A program made the position numbers and the translations under genes. The notes under the pieces are model-generated. The model was not told the origin of the DNA. It worked only from the letters and a program-made list of their open reading frames with translations, and did not search any database. From Mansonella perstans (Eukaryota; Nematoda; Chromadorea; Rhabditida; Onchocercidae): 37,310 nucleotides of DNA. Positions 1-13,694 of the stretch are shown one piece after another; position 1 is the first letter of the stretch; every line of letters begins with the position of its first letter. The DNA is taken from NCBI GenBank assembly GCA_037074765.1, contig JBAMDO010000353.1, positions 1 through 37,310 of the forward strand. The letters are read 5' to 3'.

Positions 1-3000
1 AAGCATAAAGTTTTGCTAAATTAATTTTATTTCAAATTTATTAAAAATATTTAAATAATAATTATAAATGCAAAATCTCATTATACATACAATTTATTTA
101 GTATACAAGAATTTATTTCATTTATATAAGTTTGCCATCCCAGATATTAACTTAACGACATAGAATGACATCAGGTTTGATAGCAGTATCCTTGACATCA
201 CTTCAAATGACATCAGTCCTTTTTAGATTGATTAATTTTTGAAATGGAATTAATGGCATTTAGTAAAAACTTATTAGTAAAAACGATGTAAGATTAATGG
301 ATAAAACATAAAATGAAAGACATAAATGTGCAAATAATTGTTCATCGTCTTCTTTCTTATAAAAATTTATTTCTTTAAAAAAAAAAATAAAGCGAAGTAA
401 AATGGAAAAAGAAAAAAGAAAAAGATGACGTCAAGTCAAAAAAAAAAATGTCAATCATTAATGGGCAAAAAAAAAAGTTTTGCAGCACTGACAAATTTTT
501 TTATCGTAAATTATTGAAAATATTTCTCATACGATGAATGCGTAAAATTTTTGATTAAAGTTACGTATAACAAAAAAAAAGTTTTTCGCTAACATTAAAA
601 TATAAAAAAAAAATTAGTGGCGTAAATTACGTGTCTGTAAATTTATTGTTTCTTTGACAAATTAATTAGTATAGTGGCAACATTAAGACATGACTTACGT
701 CAAAAAAACGGAACCTTATTAGTAATGTAAATTGTTACTTATGCTTGTAAATTTATTATTTGATCTCTAAATAATTTTTTTTTTTGGTCAAAGTGGAAGA
801 TTTAAATTCATTTACCGTTTTTTGCACTTTCGCCAAAATCACAATTATTTGTGATTGGTGAAATTTAATTTAATTTTTAATTTTGCATCTTTTAAATGTA
901 TCCATATTTGTTTCCCTGGAAGGATTGTTCCATGTGACATTTTTCTTTTTCTACTTTTTTTTTTGTCCCAGACCCATCATATCTCTCTGTTCCATCTTAT
1001 CATTTACATTTAACGCTAATTTCCCCATCAATTTCTTCTCCTCGCCATCGATACCTATTATTAATTTTATATTTGAAGAAATTTAAAAAAACAGAATTAA
1101 ATGAAGTTTTTTATTTTTTTCTAAAATTTCTTTTCTCAATTAATATAAAGACAACATTAAAATATGAAGTTTTTTAATCTCATTTTTTTTTTTTTTTTTG
1201 GAGAATTAAAATTTAATTTCTAAAAACTTAGAATTTAATTTCCTTTTCTTTTTTTAAGTTTTTAATTATAATTTTATATTACTTACATAAACTAGTTGCC
1301 AAAAAAACGAAAAAAAATTAAATAAAGAACAATACGTTTTTGATTTTGTCATTAAAAAGTAAATTTCATTTTTTTTAATTTCAAAAAACTATCATTAACT
1401 TATTATTTATAATCTTATTACTAATTGCATGAATTGTAAGACAAAATATCAGGCCTCGATATCATCGTGATGCCGTAGTGATCAGTGTGATTAAGAAAAG
1501 AAAAAAAAATATTTATTAGTGATTAGAAAGGAAAGAAAGAAATATGAGGTAGTTAAACAGTTTAACAGAAAAAATATACACTTAAAATTTGAAAAAAGTT
1601 TGAAGATTTGAAAGAAAGAATAAAAGATAAATCATAATTTTAAAGATCTTTTAAAGGTCAACAAATAGACGAACAGTTTAATTGCTTGTTTTTCATCAAA
1701 TTAATCATTTGAGTTACACTAAAACAAAAAAAAAAACTAATTACTAATTTTTGAAGCTATTAAAATTTTTAGTTTTTAAAATGAAATATTTTATCATTTC
1801 ATTTTATATATGACTGCACTGATAATATATAGCATTTGATTGCTAAGCTTCACTGTAACTGATAAAAAAAGTTTTAAATTTCTCAAAAAGTTTTTAAAAT
1901 GAAATATTTTATCAGTTCAATTCATATATGACTAAACTGATAATAGGTAGCATGTGATTGCTAAGCTTCTAATCATTACTTCCGAGCTAAGCTGATTAAA
2001 AAAATTTTTTCAAATAGTTTTGTTTTAATTGATTTTTCAAGCTCACTTTGTTGCTACCGTCCCAGTCACATTTGCAAATTAAACTTATTGAAGATTTTTA
2101 ACAAAAAAAAAAGAAAAAGAAAAAAAACCTCATTTGAAAACTTTTTTTTGAAATACTTCAATTAATCACCTATTCAGCATAAGAATTTGATTAATCATTA
2201 AAGTTTAAAATATTTTTTACTGCTCAAAAGAAAAGCATGAAAAATTCACGTGAAAATTGTGCAAATTAGAACAGAGGAAAGAAAGTTGAAAGTTTAAAAA
2301 AAGGAAAAAAAAGAATTAGAATTTTACTAAATTACACTTTTCAATTTTTATATCTTTATCCTTCTATACGGGCCTCTTCTTCTTTCTGGTTTTTTGCTTT
2401 TTTTTCAAAAGATTTGAAAATTTGCAAATGTAATATTATGAAGATTAGGGAATACAATGAGTGGAAAATTGTTTGTGCTAAAATTTAAAGAAAAAAGAAA
2501 AACAAAAAAAATATCATTCATAAAATGTTGCATTAAAAGTTTGAAAAAAATTTTCTTTGCAGAATAACAAAGGTTTGAATGTATGTCTGAATATATTGTC
2601 AACTGATAAATTTTGTCGTATAAAAATTTTGTAAAATTTTAATAAAATTTATTAAAAATTGTCATATTTATTTATAGTTTACGAAGAAGAAATTTTTGAA
2701 AAGATAAGCAAACAATGAATTATTTTTATGGATTGTCATTTTTTAATAAATTAAAAATTTTATAAATAATTTCAAAATAGAAGGTAGGTTTTTTTTGTTT
2801 TAAAAAAAATGTATGAATTGCTTTGAAATGATAAATTTGCATAAAACCTTTTTATTTCCTTTAACGCATTTAAATCAGCATTATTAGATCATTAATTTAT
2901 GGCTTATTTCTTCCAAAAAAAAACTTTCAGTAAACACATTTCGAAAACATTTATTTAATGAAAATTATCAAAAAGATAATTTTGAAAATTAATTAACAAA

Positions 3001-3866
3001 ATTATTTTTTTATAAATTATTATCTTCTATATACTTAATGCAATATACTTAAGAAATGATGATATTAAGTATATTTCATTGCTATCTGTAAATCATTTTA
3101 TTGATTTATTTATTTATGAATATTTTGTTTATCAATAACTTTTTTTTTGCTTATGCATAATTGTGTTAATAAATCTTTTAGTTGCATTTAATTAGTTATG
3201 CTTGCTCTTTTGCAATCAGTACTAAATTTATTTGAAATACTTGCATTAATAATTTTGATAAAATATTACTATATCCATTTTTAATTGCAAACAATATATA
3301 TTAATTAGATTATCATTATCAGTTAATTCTAATAACAAAATTATTAGCATAAGGTTAATCATTTAACAATTCTAATATATTGGTAAATTTTCTTTTGTGA
3401 AATATATTTTAGATTTAAAATCGCGCTTTTGAAAAATTTGAATTTGTAACTGCTAAACAAATTATTTTCTACAATTGTTTATTTTTTTAAGAAAATTTAA
3501 AAACTGAACTTTGTTATTGACTTTGATAAAATCATTCTAGTAATACAGCAAAATAATTATTAAAATTATTCCTAGTTGTGGCAATTTAAAATGAAATGAA
3601 ATCATTTTCAAAGTTAAATATTTTTCATTGATAATTTAAAATGAAACAAGTGATAATTGTCATCAAATTAAATTTATCATTGAAATAAAAAAAAAATTTT
3701 TCAAACATTTCTTCTCAAAGCTAAAATTTAATTAATTAATTATTCATCATAAAAATAACAGTCTAAAATTTATGCACAAAACTCACTGAAATACAATTAA
3801 AAATTTTTCTGCAGCACTAATAGTTTGTTCCATCAAAAAGTTTAACTTATATATACGTACGAATGA
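1..3866. other. Non-coding AT-rich DNA
   Basis: The stretch is poly-A/T runs and TTTAAA-rich sequence. Apart from the duplication at 1771-1969 and the questionable minus-strand frame at 951-1082, I see no gene, RNA or element. Confidence 0.6.
1771..1969. repeat. Diverged direct duplication, about 82 bases, offset 118
   Basis: Copy 1 (1771-1852) and copy 2 (1889-1969) share agtttttaaaatgaaatatt at their start, then atatatgact..actgataat in the middle and gattgctaagcttc at the end. Roughly nine positions in ten agree by eye. The spacer between them also has a poly-A, gttttaaattt-like start. Confidence 0.7.
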
Positions 3867-4083
3867 TAATATTTTCAAATTCGTATCATAATTTTAATGG
3901 GTTCGTTTACACAAAAATTAAATTTTACAAAAAAAAATTTATCATAAATCCAAAAAATTGGTTTTACGAAGAAAAGAATTAAATTCATAGAATTTTTAAA
4001 TTTATGATTACTTTTTTCTTATGAAATTTAAATTTTTGGAAATGAACCCATTAAAATTATGATTTGAAATGAAATGTAATATT
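3867..4083. repeat. Imperfect palindromic element of about 215 bases (MITE-like)
   Basis: The left arm contains atcataattttaatgggttc (3885-3904) and the right arm its near-perfect reverse complement, gaacccattaaaattatgat (4044-4063). The similarity continues inward: acaaaaatt, aaatttt and atcataaat on the left pair with their complements on the right, giving arms of roughly 80-90 bases. The bases taatatt flank both ends (3867-3873 and 4077-4083) as a possible target-site duplication. No coding capacity is present. Confidence 0.55.
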
Positions 4084-4179
4084 GGGGAAAATTACCAATC
4101 CATAAATTGACGGTAAAATAGAATGAAATAACTTTTTGGCGAGAAAAAAAAATTAATTTTATGTGACAACTAGAAATGG

Positions 4180-4600
4180 CTTCATTTTTTTTTCTCTCTT
4201 ACTGTTTACTTTTGAAAATATCATTTCCGTCTCTTTCTTTCTTTCTTCTCTCTGCCTCTCTCTCTCTTGCTTCCTTACTTTCTCGCTCTTTTTCATTCTT
4301 TTAGTGAAGGAAAAAAAATTGTGAAAAATGAAAAATGTTTTTGGCTATTTAAAAAAAAAAGTAGATTTTTAATTTAGAATGAAAATTAATTAAAATTTAC
4401 TCTTTTTTTCGTGAAAATTTGTTTTACTTCATTTTATATTTTTGATTTTTTTTCCCAATGAATGTTCCAATGAACGAAAAATTTTTTAATTTCAATCTTT
4501 ATATCAAAAAATTTGTTACTTTAAGGAAAAATTTTTTTTCTTTCATTTCCTTCTCTCACTCTCCCTCTCTCTTTCTCTCATCCACTCTTTCTTTCTCACT
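4180..4600. repeat. Two polypyrimidine (CT) tracts
   Basis: Tracts at about 4188-4280 and 4540-4600 consist of tttctt, ctctctctc and ctttctttc units. They are simple-sequence DNA with strand asymmetry; no function is implied. Confidence 0.6.
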
Positions 4601-7372
4601 TCAATTTTTTTAAATTTTCTGAAGAAATTTTCAATTTGCAGAAAAAAAGCGTACCATATTTCAAAATGATACCATAATTATAAATTGTAGTAATTTCCCA
4701 AAATTAAAATTACGATTGCAATAATTGCAAATGTAGCATCAACTAGTTGAAATTATTTCCAATTCAAAAATTTCCATCAAATTTTTTTTTTGAAAAAACA
4801 TTTTAAAAATTTTAGGACAATTAAATTCTTAGAATGGAATAATAAATATTTTATGGGGGGAAACGTTTGAACTAAAACGCACAAATTTTTCACAACTAAT
4901 GGATTCCTGTTTTTGATTTTGATATGAGTGGAAATTCTGATGATGATTATTGGACAAACTGTTTGACATATCGACGATACGGTATCTTATAGCTCTCATC
5001 TCTAATAATCATAGCTGATATTTTATTCAGCTATGAAGTATTCCAGTTTTTTTTTTTAAATGGTAAATTTTATACTTTTTTTGATTTCTAATTATTTTCA
5101 TCCTTATTAGTTAACACTAATAAATAGTTAGCTTGGAAGTTTATTTTCTTGCTAAATTTATTGTGTCAATTTGAAATTTGCAAAAATTATTGGCTTTAAT
5201 TGAAATTTATCATCAAAATTCATCGTTTTAAAATTTAATTTTTAAATTATTTTCCAAATTTTTTTTCACCCTCAAAACAATCAAGCTATTCTTATAGAAA
5301 TGATTACTTAATAATTATGATGACAATAAGATAGTTATAAATGAATAATATCCATTACAAAAGAAAGTGATGAAGCTTTGATATAAAAAAAAAAAAAAAG
5401 GTTAAATATTGTTTGAACGTTAATGAAGTAAAATGATACTGGGCAATTTTTCTTAATGTCTACCATTTTAAAAAAATCGCTTCCTCCTGTATTCATTATC
5501 ACCTGCTCATCGACAGTGTTTTTCTTTCTTTTTTGTTATCAATTTTAAAATTGGAAAAAAATGAAACAAACAATGTGCAACAGGTGTACATAAAAATTTT
5601 TATCACACGGTGATAGCATGCTGATGATGATTAAATATAGTTATAAAATGATTATTTTACTTTATTACTATTTTAAGTACGATTATACCATTATTTTGTC
5701 ACTTATCAAATTATCATCACCAATAACACCCGTGATTTCTTCAGTTGCATTCTATCAATCATTAAAAAATTTATTGTCATCATAATCAAGTGAATAAAGA
5801 AAAAATATTCCATCATTGTCACTGCTACTTAAACCATTTGTCATCATCATCACCATTACCGTTTTCAGTGTGTGACGCTGTTTATCAATAATTACTACTG
5901 CCAACAAAAATCATCCATCATAGCCTTAATTTTTTTTTTGATGGATATCAAATTAATTGAAAGAACTTTTTTTTGTATGATTGAAAAAAAAATGACTGAG
6001 TTTAAATTTAATTCATTAAAACGAATAAATTCAAAAAAAAGTTGTCACCAGTAAAGATTTATGGAATTTATTAGTTAAAATTGGTAGATAAATGAACGAT
6101 TTATTAATTGAATGAAAGAAATCAAATTTAAAACAATTTTCATCAAGCATCAATCAAATTACACACAATTTGAGTATTTTAAAATTACATTTTTTTGTTT
6201 AATTTCAAATTTCAAGAATTGAACTTAAATTTTTTTTCTGAACTGAAAAGAAATATACTTATGAAAAAGAGGAATCATATTTTTATCTTTTATTGGTCAA
6301 AACAGTGTATTGTTGTAGATGATTTTTTATAAAATTTTTCAAAAAAAAAAAAATTAAATGCAACAGAAATTGCTTATTTAAAATTTTTTTTTTAAAACTT
6401 AAAAACAAAAATAAACAAATTTCTTGCTAAATACAGCTAACACTTATAGATTTATATTGCAAATCTTTACTCAATCAAAATTTCATAAGAATAAAAACTT
6501 TCAAAATGCTAAAAACAAAAAACGTATACGGATAATGTGGAAGTACAAGTAATAATATACAAGGTAATATAGATAATGCAGATAATGTACAGATAGTGGA
6601 CACAATAACTAAAAAGTGAAATTTGAATCATTTAATGATTTTTTTTATTCATAATAATTGTATTTATGAAATTTTAAAATTGAAAATTTCGAAATAATTG
6701 CACTGTTTGCAACTTTGAAATAATTGTAATATTAATAATTAAATAAAGCGAACCTGTGTATATATTTATTTATTTATTTATTTATTTATTATAATAGCAT
6801 ATTGGTAATAATGATAACTGCAAAAATAATAATTATGCTTATATCATTTGCATTCATAAATTAAAAAAATAGTTATAATTAAAGAAAAAAAGTAATGGTA
6901 AATTATAAAATAGATAAAAAATAAATGATTAAATATTGGAATAAATTCTAATCATGATTTTATTTTCTGCTTATGATTTTGTTTTTGTTTTTTGTTTTTT
7001 ATAAAATGCATTTCAAAAACTTAAAATTCATAATTTAAGTTAAACTTGTTGCAATGACAAATTTTCCCGACACGATCATAGAGGTTATTTAGAATTGATT
7101 TATCATTTTTTTTCAAACGAAATATTTCAGGATTAGAGAGAGGAAAAAAAAAACGGAAAATTTTTCGTTCAAAATATTTTTAGTAAAAAATAAAGTGGAA
7201 AAATAATTTGAAAAATGGGAAAAATGTCATTAAAAAACCAAATCATTGTTGCTTTGAAATCAAATATTTTTTGGAATAATATTAGCACCAGTGAGCTCAG
7301 TGATAAGATTACTTTTCGACAAAAGATTTTGAGAATATTTACATATTGGTGTTAACAAAAAAAAAAAAGCAA

Positions 7373-7396
7373 GTGATAAAGTGATAAAGTGATAAA
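7373..7396. repeat. GTGATAAA minisatellite, three perfect units
   Basis: Three exact 8-base units in a row follow a poly-A tract. Confidence 0.75.
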
Positions 7397-7710
7397 GCTT
7401 TATATCAGAAAATAAAAGAGAAAATTTTATGAAATAATTATTTAGAAATTTTTAAAAATAATTAATTTCTTTTTTCAAAAAATATTATTTCATGATAATT
7501 AAATGAATGATAATGTACAATGATAAGAGAAAATGAATTCGAATCTCTGACTAACAAATTATTACTACGCCGGCTTTATGAAGCATCTTATCATTTCTTC
7601 TTTTTTTTAGGGATATTAATTAAATGAAAAATGAAAGAGAAAAATTTTCGAGCAAAAAAACATTCACAAAAATGAATTAATTGTATTAAATCAGTTGTGT
7701 TATATGTTAA

Positions 7711-7788
7711 ATGCCGCTACAATTTACGTCAAATTTTATGCCACTGCAATTTACGTTAAATTTTTATGTCATTTCAATTTGCGCCAAA
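7711..7788. repeat. Three tandem copies of a 27-base unit
   Basis: Units begin at 7711, 7738 and 7766. Each reads like atgcc.ct.caatttacgtcaaattt; the third is more diverged (atgtcatttcaatttgcgcc). Period is 27-28 bases. Confidence 0.65.
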
Positions 7789-9889
7789 TAAGCAAAACAC
7801 GTACATTTGAATTCTTCAAGTTAAATTAATTTTTGCTAATTTTCATTATACTATTTACATTCTTTATAAATTAAATTAAATAATAATTATATCAAACTTA
7901 ATTTCATAAAAAAAAGTTTTTCCAAAAATTTTGTAAAATTTAATTTCATTAAAAAATTGCATTAAATTTAATTTTTAAAATTACGGTTTTATTTACATCA
8001 TTTGTAAGTTGTGCGTCTATTTTTGTTTGATGCACGCAAAAGTATGATTCCAATATGATTTCAATATATGAGCAAATGTGCAACATGACAATTTAAATTC
8101 CGAAATTCCTCCCTCCGAAAAACCTGAAAACCTGAATATGATCAATACGAAAAGATTTTATTCAGATTGTTTAAATCATCGATACGATGATAGGTAAATG
8201 ACAAGATAAAAGATATCTAAGCATTTACAGAATTTAAAAAGAGGCGTTATAAAATTTTAGAAAAAAATAAAATCGGAAATATTTTTTATGAGAAAAAAAC
8301 AGTAAAGAAGCAGAACATGTTTTCTAGTTAATTTTACACATCACGTACAGGTAAGACCTATCAGGTAAATGCTGCTTTGTTCTCGCTTATGAAATTACTT
8401 TTTTTTTGCAAGTTAGAACTTTTACTTACATTGTGTTTAAATAACGTAAGCAACATATTCGATATATTTTACCAACCAGCTTATTAAATACTCTCAAAGT
8501 TTACCTGTTATTAAAATTTAATTTATAAAAAAAAAATTAACAAGTGAGAATTTGCACTTAGAAATTAGCATTGATTAAACTTTAAATATTTTGCAGCTAA
8601 TTTTATTTTAAATGAAATAAAATTTTTTGCATTCCATATATGTTTTATGAATGAATGAATCTGAAATGGTTATTTTTGTTTAATTAAAATTGAGTTTTTT
8701 TTTTCAAAAAATAGTAATTTACTAATTAATAATTACAGGATTGTATACTACAAATAGGTTTAAAAAAAAAGAATTTAAAAAAATGACATTTACAGCGTTA
8801 AACTTTTCGATTCGATTTTTTTTGTGTCATATTTTGGTAAATGACAAAATGACATCATTATTTGGTGATTGCACTGCTTGTTTGAATTGCCCATTGAAAA
8901 TGAAAGCAAACAAATATTCAAATGAAACTGTTTTTTTGAGTAAAAATTTCCATTTCCAATAATTCATTTTATTGCTTATCAAAAAAAAATTTGCCATTGC
9001 ATATGAAAATATTTAAAATTTTACACTAATTATTTATGCAATTGGATAGATTTGACAAGTTATAAATATATAAAAATAATTATCAAAATATTTATAATTT
9101 AATTGATCCAATCAATAAATTATTTGATTCCTGTAATCGTTTGTTTATATTTTATAAAGTTTTTTTCAGTTTAATTCAATTTTTCAATTTCAAATAGATT
9201 AAAAGCAATTTCATACGTTCAATTTACAACATTACTACTTTACTGTTCTTATAAAAATACTTCAAAGAAGTTTAAATTGAAATTTTGCATTCGTGTTATT
9301 GAAATGATTGAAAAAAATGAAAAAAAAAAATGTTGGATTATTATTTCATTTTTTTAATTTTAGAAGAAGATTAGGCAAAAATTAAGAGTGATATGTGCAG
9401 AAGGAAATTACGTCCTTTCATCATACGTATGATTTGACGTACAATGTTGCCATTTATATGTATGATGATACATGTATGAATAAGTTAAAGAAAATCATAT
9501 AATTAATTGCTAAAATGATTTTATGCTATCTACGTAAATTAAATATGATTTAAGTTTATTTGTTATAAAATAAAATTTACTTATGCTTCCGGCTGATATT
9601 TTTCTTATCATTTAGATGAATGCGAAAGAAATCAGATAGGCTATGACTCATAATATCATAGAACTTTGTTAGACTTGTGCTAGAAGAAATGCATTATTGC
9701 CGGATGCTATGATGATGATATGTTCATATAGATAGATGTATTCATTCACGTGTTCAAGCGTACGTGTGCAATTAGGGCAGGAGCACATGCGTATAATGAT
9801 CTATGCTAACTTATCATTGATAGGTTTGTGCAAATTTCATCCTTCTTTCCCTTTTCAATACTTTTTTTTTTGTATTAATAAATGCTACT

Positions 9890-9955
9890 CTCATCTTCAT
9901 CTTCACTACCATGATCATCACCATCACCATCATCATCATCATCATCAATATCACA
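9890..9955. repeat. CAT/ATC trinucleotide microsatellite
   Basis: The run is catcttcatcttcac, then imperfect (CAT)n. It generates a His-rich frame on one strand and a Met-rich frame on the other, both artefacts of the repeat. Confidence 0.7.
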
Positions 9956-10211
9956 ATTATATATTCACATGTTAAACCGCTATGAGAGTATTTTTGCAAT
10001 TTTAACAAAATTATCTCAGCAATTTTTGTTATCATTACTGTTAACATTTTTGTTATTGCTGTAATTACTGTTATCTTCAAGTTGAAGATATCCGAATGAA
10101 ATCAGTAAGAAAGATGGAAAAACAAAAAAGCAACAAAGCAAAATGCCATTTTAGCGATTGACACAAACAAAATTCATTCGACGTCATTATAATTGATGAA
10201 ATGTATGAAAA

Positions 10212-10239
10212 CATCCTGTTCAGGATGGCTTTTTTTTCA
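10212..10239 (+). other. Terminator-shaped hairpin with T-tract
   Basis: catcctg (10212-10218), loop TT, caggatg (10221-10227), then gc and nine T. It is a perfect 7-bp stem followed by a T-run. In nuclear DNA this is most likely chance or a Pol III-type stop; no gene is seen before it. Confidence 0.35.
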
Positions 10240-10699
10240 TTACATCATTTTAATAAATTTTAAGACGAAATGGTTGAAAAAAAAAAAAAGAGAGAAAGAA
10301 AGGAAATTATTTTTTGCGCTATTGTGTTTTACTTTCCTTACCTTTCCTTTGCTCTTTTAAGCGTTTATTATTTAAGAAATCAAAAAAAAAAAAAAAAAAG
10401 ACGAGAGAACAACAAAGAGAAAAAAGGGAGAAGAAGCAATGAAATGAAAACTATCCATGTGTTACGTCATCAAATCATAGCGATTAATTAATAATTGAAT
10501 TTTTGATCTTATTAACAAAAATTATGACGTTTGATTAATTTGCTAATGATAATAATGATTTAATTAAAATAACCGAACTGTAATACAAATTAATTAATTA
10601 ACCAAAATTAAGATCAAAATAATTTGATAATCAAAATTTAGTCTAACTTATCGTACCTCTCTTACACCATTTTATATCCAAACAGATATCGAATCACTA

Positions 10700-10805
10700 T
10701 TGAATTATCAACAATAATAATGATAATAACAATAATAATGATAATAACAATAATAATAATAACAATAATAATAGTAATAGTAGTAAAAATAATAATGGTA
10801 ATAAA
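10700..10805. repeat. AAT/GAT/AAC trinucleotide microsatellite
   Basis: The run is imperfect aataataatgataataac units for about 100 bases. Confidence 0.75.
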
Positions 10806-12602
10806 CTGATAATGAATTAAATATGTTTTGAATTAAATTAGTTGCATTAGTCTTTACTCACTCTACTTTTCCAATAGTCTTACCATCTGATGAATTAAAA
10901 ATGAAATTAATAAAAGAAAGTAAAATTTGAAAAAAAAATAATGTTAAGAAAAAGAAAAGAAAAAATCGAAGAAGAAAGAGAAATGTTGTTAAGGATTGGA
11001 AAAATGCGACAAACAAAAAAGGACAAAAATATGAGTCAAATGACGTATTACTTCAATTTTTATCAAAAGAAGCAAAACTTTTGCTGCTAATTTTTTTTGT
11101 TAGATTTCAACAAAAGAAAAGAAAAAAGAAAGAAAAAAATGAATAAAATAAAATTGTTGTTTAAATATATGGAAAGAGACGAAAAAGAAAAAGTGTGAAG
11201 AAAAGGTACAATTCTTTGGTGATTTTTTTAATTAACAGCAAAAATGAAATTTAAAAAAAAAAATTTCACATTATAAGATATGAAAATAGACATACATTTA
11301 AGTAATATACTAGCCTTATATAAACTTATATGGCTATAAAAAAAATTCCTCCACCAATTATATTTAAAGCCTTGCTTGGCATCGTTCCTTTTTTTATTGG
11401 TTTTTTTTAGATATATTTTATTATGTTTCCCAGTGGGAATGCATACATCTTTAACAAAAGTTTTACAATTTTAAATTTTATTTTTTATGGCTGAAAAAGT
11501 GAAAAAAATTCTCCTTTTTCGGCGTGTTAAATTGTTCAGCTAAAAAAGAATGAATAATTTTTTTGAATGACAATCGAAAAATGATAACTAGGAATTTTGG
11601 CTATACTAAATTTGAATTGAAGCTAAAATGATCTGATTGGAATAGTTTGGAGGAAAAGTTTTGAAAATTTTTGTTCTATTTCAACTACTTTTTCATCTTT
11701 CTCTCTTTCCTTTTATCTCTCTCTCTCTGTCTTTTTCCTCTCTTTTTTCCGTTCCTTTCTTGTTAGGGTGATAAGAATAGAGATTTCCAAATTATTAATT
11801 TTTTTTTACGATTGTTAAATTTTGGATTTTGAATAAAATTGAACAATTTTGAAAATTTTTGAAACATTTCATTAATATAGGACTTTTTCTTTTTTAAACT
11901 GGTCTAGCTATTTGGTATAAACGAAAGATTGAGGCTCATTTCAAATAGATCTATTTGGAAAAAAATGAATAACTGAAATTTTCAAAGAAAAAAAATTGTA
12001 TCTTAAAAAAATTTTTTTTAAATATTTCTATTTAAAACAAGTCAGTCTAACTGTTTTTTTTTATTATTAAGAAAAAACTAAAAAATACAATTTTTAAGTT
12101 AGTAAAAAAAAATGTACTTTCAAAGTTTTATTAAGAAATTGAAAAATTTGTGAAATTCTAAGTTTAGTACAATTTTCGAATTTTTCTGCAATTAATTTTA
12201 ACTTAAATAATAGGACCGTTGTAATTTTATTAGACTATCAATCAACCGCTTAAATTAAGACTAAATAAGGATTATTTTGAAAATCAATATTTTTTTGTAA
12301 TTTGTAAAGAAAAATTAGTAAACGAAAATGTTATGCTTACTAGTTAATTTGAAAATAATGCTCTTTCAAAATTTAACTACTGAAGAAAAAAAAATTTCTG
12401 TCAACTAATTTTACCAATTAATCTTTTTTTTTTAATTTTAATAACTAAAAGATTTGGAGAAAATTTTAATTTGCAGATTTATTTGTTAAACATTTACGAA
12501 GCTTATTTTGCTTATTTAGAAAGTAATCAGTTTTGATATAAGAGATAAGAGCATTTTATCACTGAATTATCATAGCGCAATTTGCAAAGAATATAATTAT
12601 AT

Positions 12603-12622
12603 AATTTATCAATTGATAAATT
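12603..12622. repeat. Perfect 20-base palindrome
   Basis: aatttatcaattgataaatt equals its own reverse complement. It may be chance in AT-rich DNA, or a dimeric binding site. Confidence 0.5.
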
Positions 12623-13694
12623 GCCACCACTTCCTTATTTGTTTTCGTTGATTTATTTTCCCTATTTTTTTAAATAAATGAATTTTCAATTATTTGATGA
12701 ATGAAAAAATTATTAGAAAAAACTTTTCCCTATCTCTTCAACTAAGCAACAGACAATAAAATGTGTTAAATGTTGAAATGAAATGAAAAAAGAAAAAAAT
12801 TAATTTTAATGCTTTCAATTTATTATTTCACGTAAAGTAATCATTACAAATAATAAATTTTTTCCACCAAAAATTCAAGTTATAATTGAATATCCCATTT
12901 TGCAAAAATTAAAACTAATTATAAAATTAATTTATTACTTCTGTTATATTTCACTCACCGCAATTATATGGAATTGGTTGATTTAATTAAAAATACTTTG
13001 ATCTTTTTCAGTTATTTTCTAATTACTATCATGTGCAATTATATTGTGAGATCTGAAAAAAACAAAACTGATGAAAGACGTGACAAAATTGCATTTTTTT
13101 TTCTCTTGTGCAAGATCTTTAATAAATATTGGATTATTTGAATGTTTTCCGTAGTTTTTTTGTAGAAAAATAATTTAATTTGTTTTACAGAGAAAAGAAA
13201 GGCAATGATTAAATGGAATCATGTAGAAGAATACTAATTTCATCAATGATCAATTCATTGTGAATGGCTATCGCTTTGATCAGTTGAAATAGAAGATTTC
13301 AAGTGGCTTCAAATTTTGTTGGATTTACACTAATTGGCTCGAATTAATTTTGAGCAATTGAAAGTGACGAATAACTTTACCAGTTGAAACATTTTAAAAA
13401 ATAACAATAAAAATTTTGTAATTGTCAAGTAGAAAAGTTAGTTTAATTTCTCGCAAATAGTAATGTTTAGCGATGGATAATAGGACATTGCCCATTTTTT
13501 GATTGTTCAAAAAATAAACTATAAAAAAGGATGTGTGAGTTAAATTTTTCGCTTCAAATCTATTGTAAACAATTATAATTACTGATAAAATGAAGAAATT
13601 AATAAAACGAAAATAAATATTTGACATTTGTAAATAATTTCATAACATAGCTTTTGTTTTTTGAATAAAAAAATGCGACAAATTATATTTCAGT

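Larger units (their letters stand above)
4600..10200. other. Non-coding AT-rich DNA with small repeats
   Basis: The stretch holds a perfect hairpin at 5010-5035 (catagctga and tcagctatg), a TTTA run (6762-6790), GTGATAAA x3 (7373-7396), a three-copy repeat at 7711-7788, a 14-base palindrome at 9420-9433 and a CAT run near 9900-9950. I see no supported gene. Confidence 0.6.

Noticed and set aside
8337..8368. Two strong donor-like sequences, CAG/GTAAGA and CAG/GTAAAT, 15 bases apart on the plus strand
   Set aside because: No convincing coding or acceptor-bounded exon lies upstream, so they are isolated motif matches.
8741..8962. A plus-strand frame of 73 codons preceded by an ATTACAG acceptor-like string
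   Set aside because: It starts at a non-ATG codon, has no donor or partner exon, and its composition is ordinary for AT-rich DNA.
9736..10080. Overlapping His-rich (plus) and Met/Val-rich (minus) frames
   Set aside because: Both run through the CAT microsatellite and show no homology-like features.
10212..10239. A bacterial-style intrinsic terminator, suggesting endosymbiont DNA
   Set aside because: The flanking DNA is typical of this nuclear window with no bacterial gene; a 7-bp stem plus T-run is expected by chance here.
10890..10912. CTGATGA...GAAA resembling a hammerhead ribozyme core
   Set aside because: No stem II can form between the two boxes and no flanking stems were found.
11311..11336. 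A small hairpin tagccttatataa / ttatatggcta containing TATATAA
   Set aside because: It is short and imperfect, with no gene start in reach on either strand.
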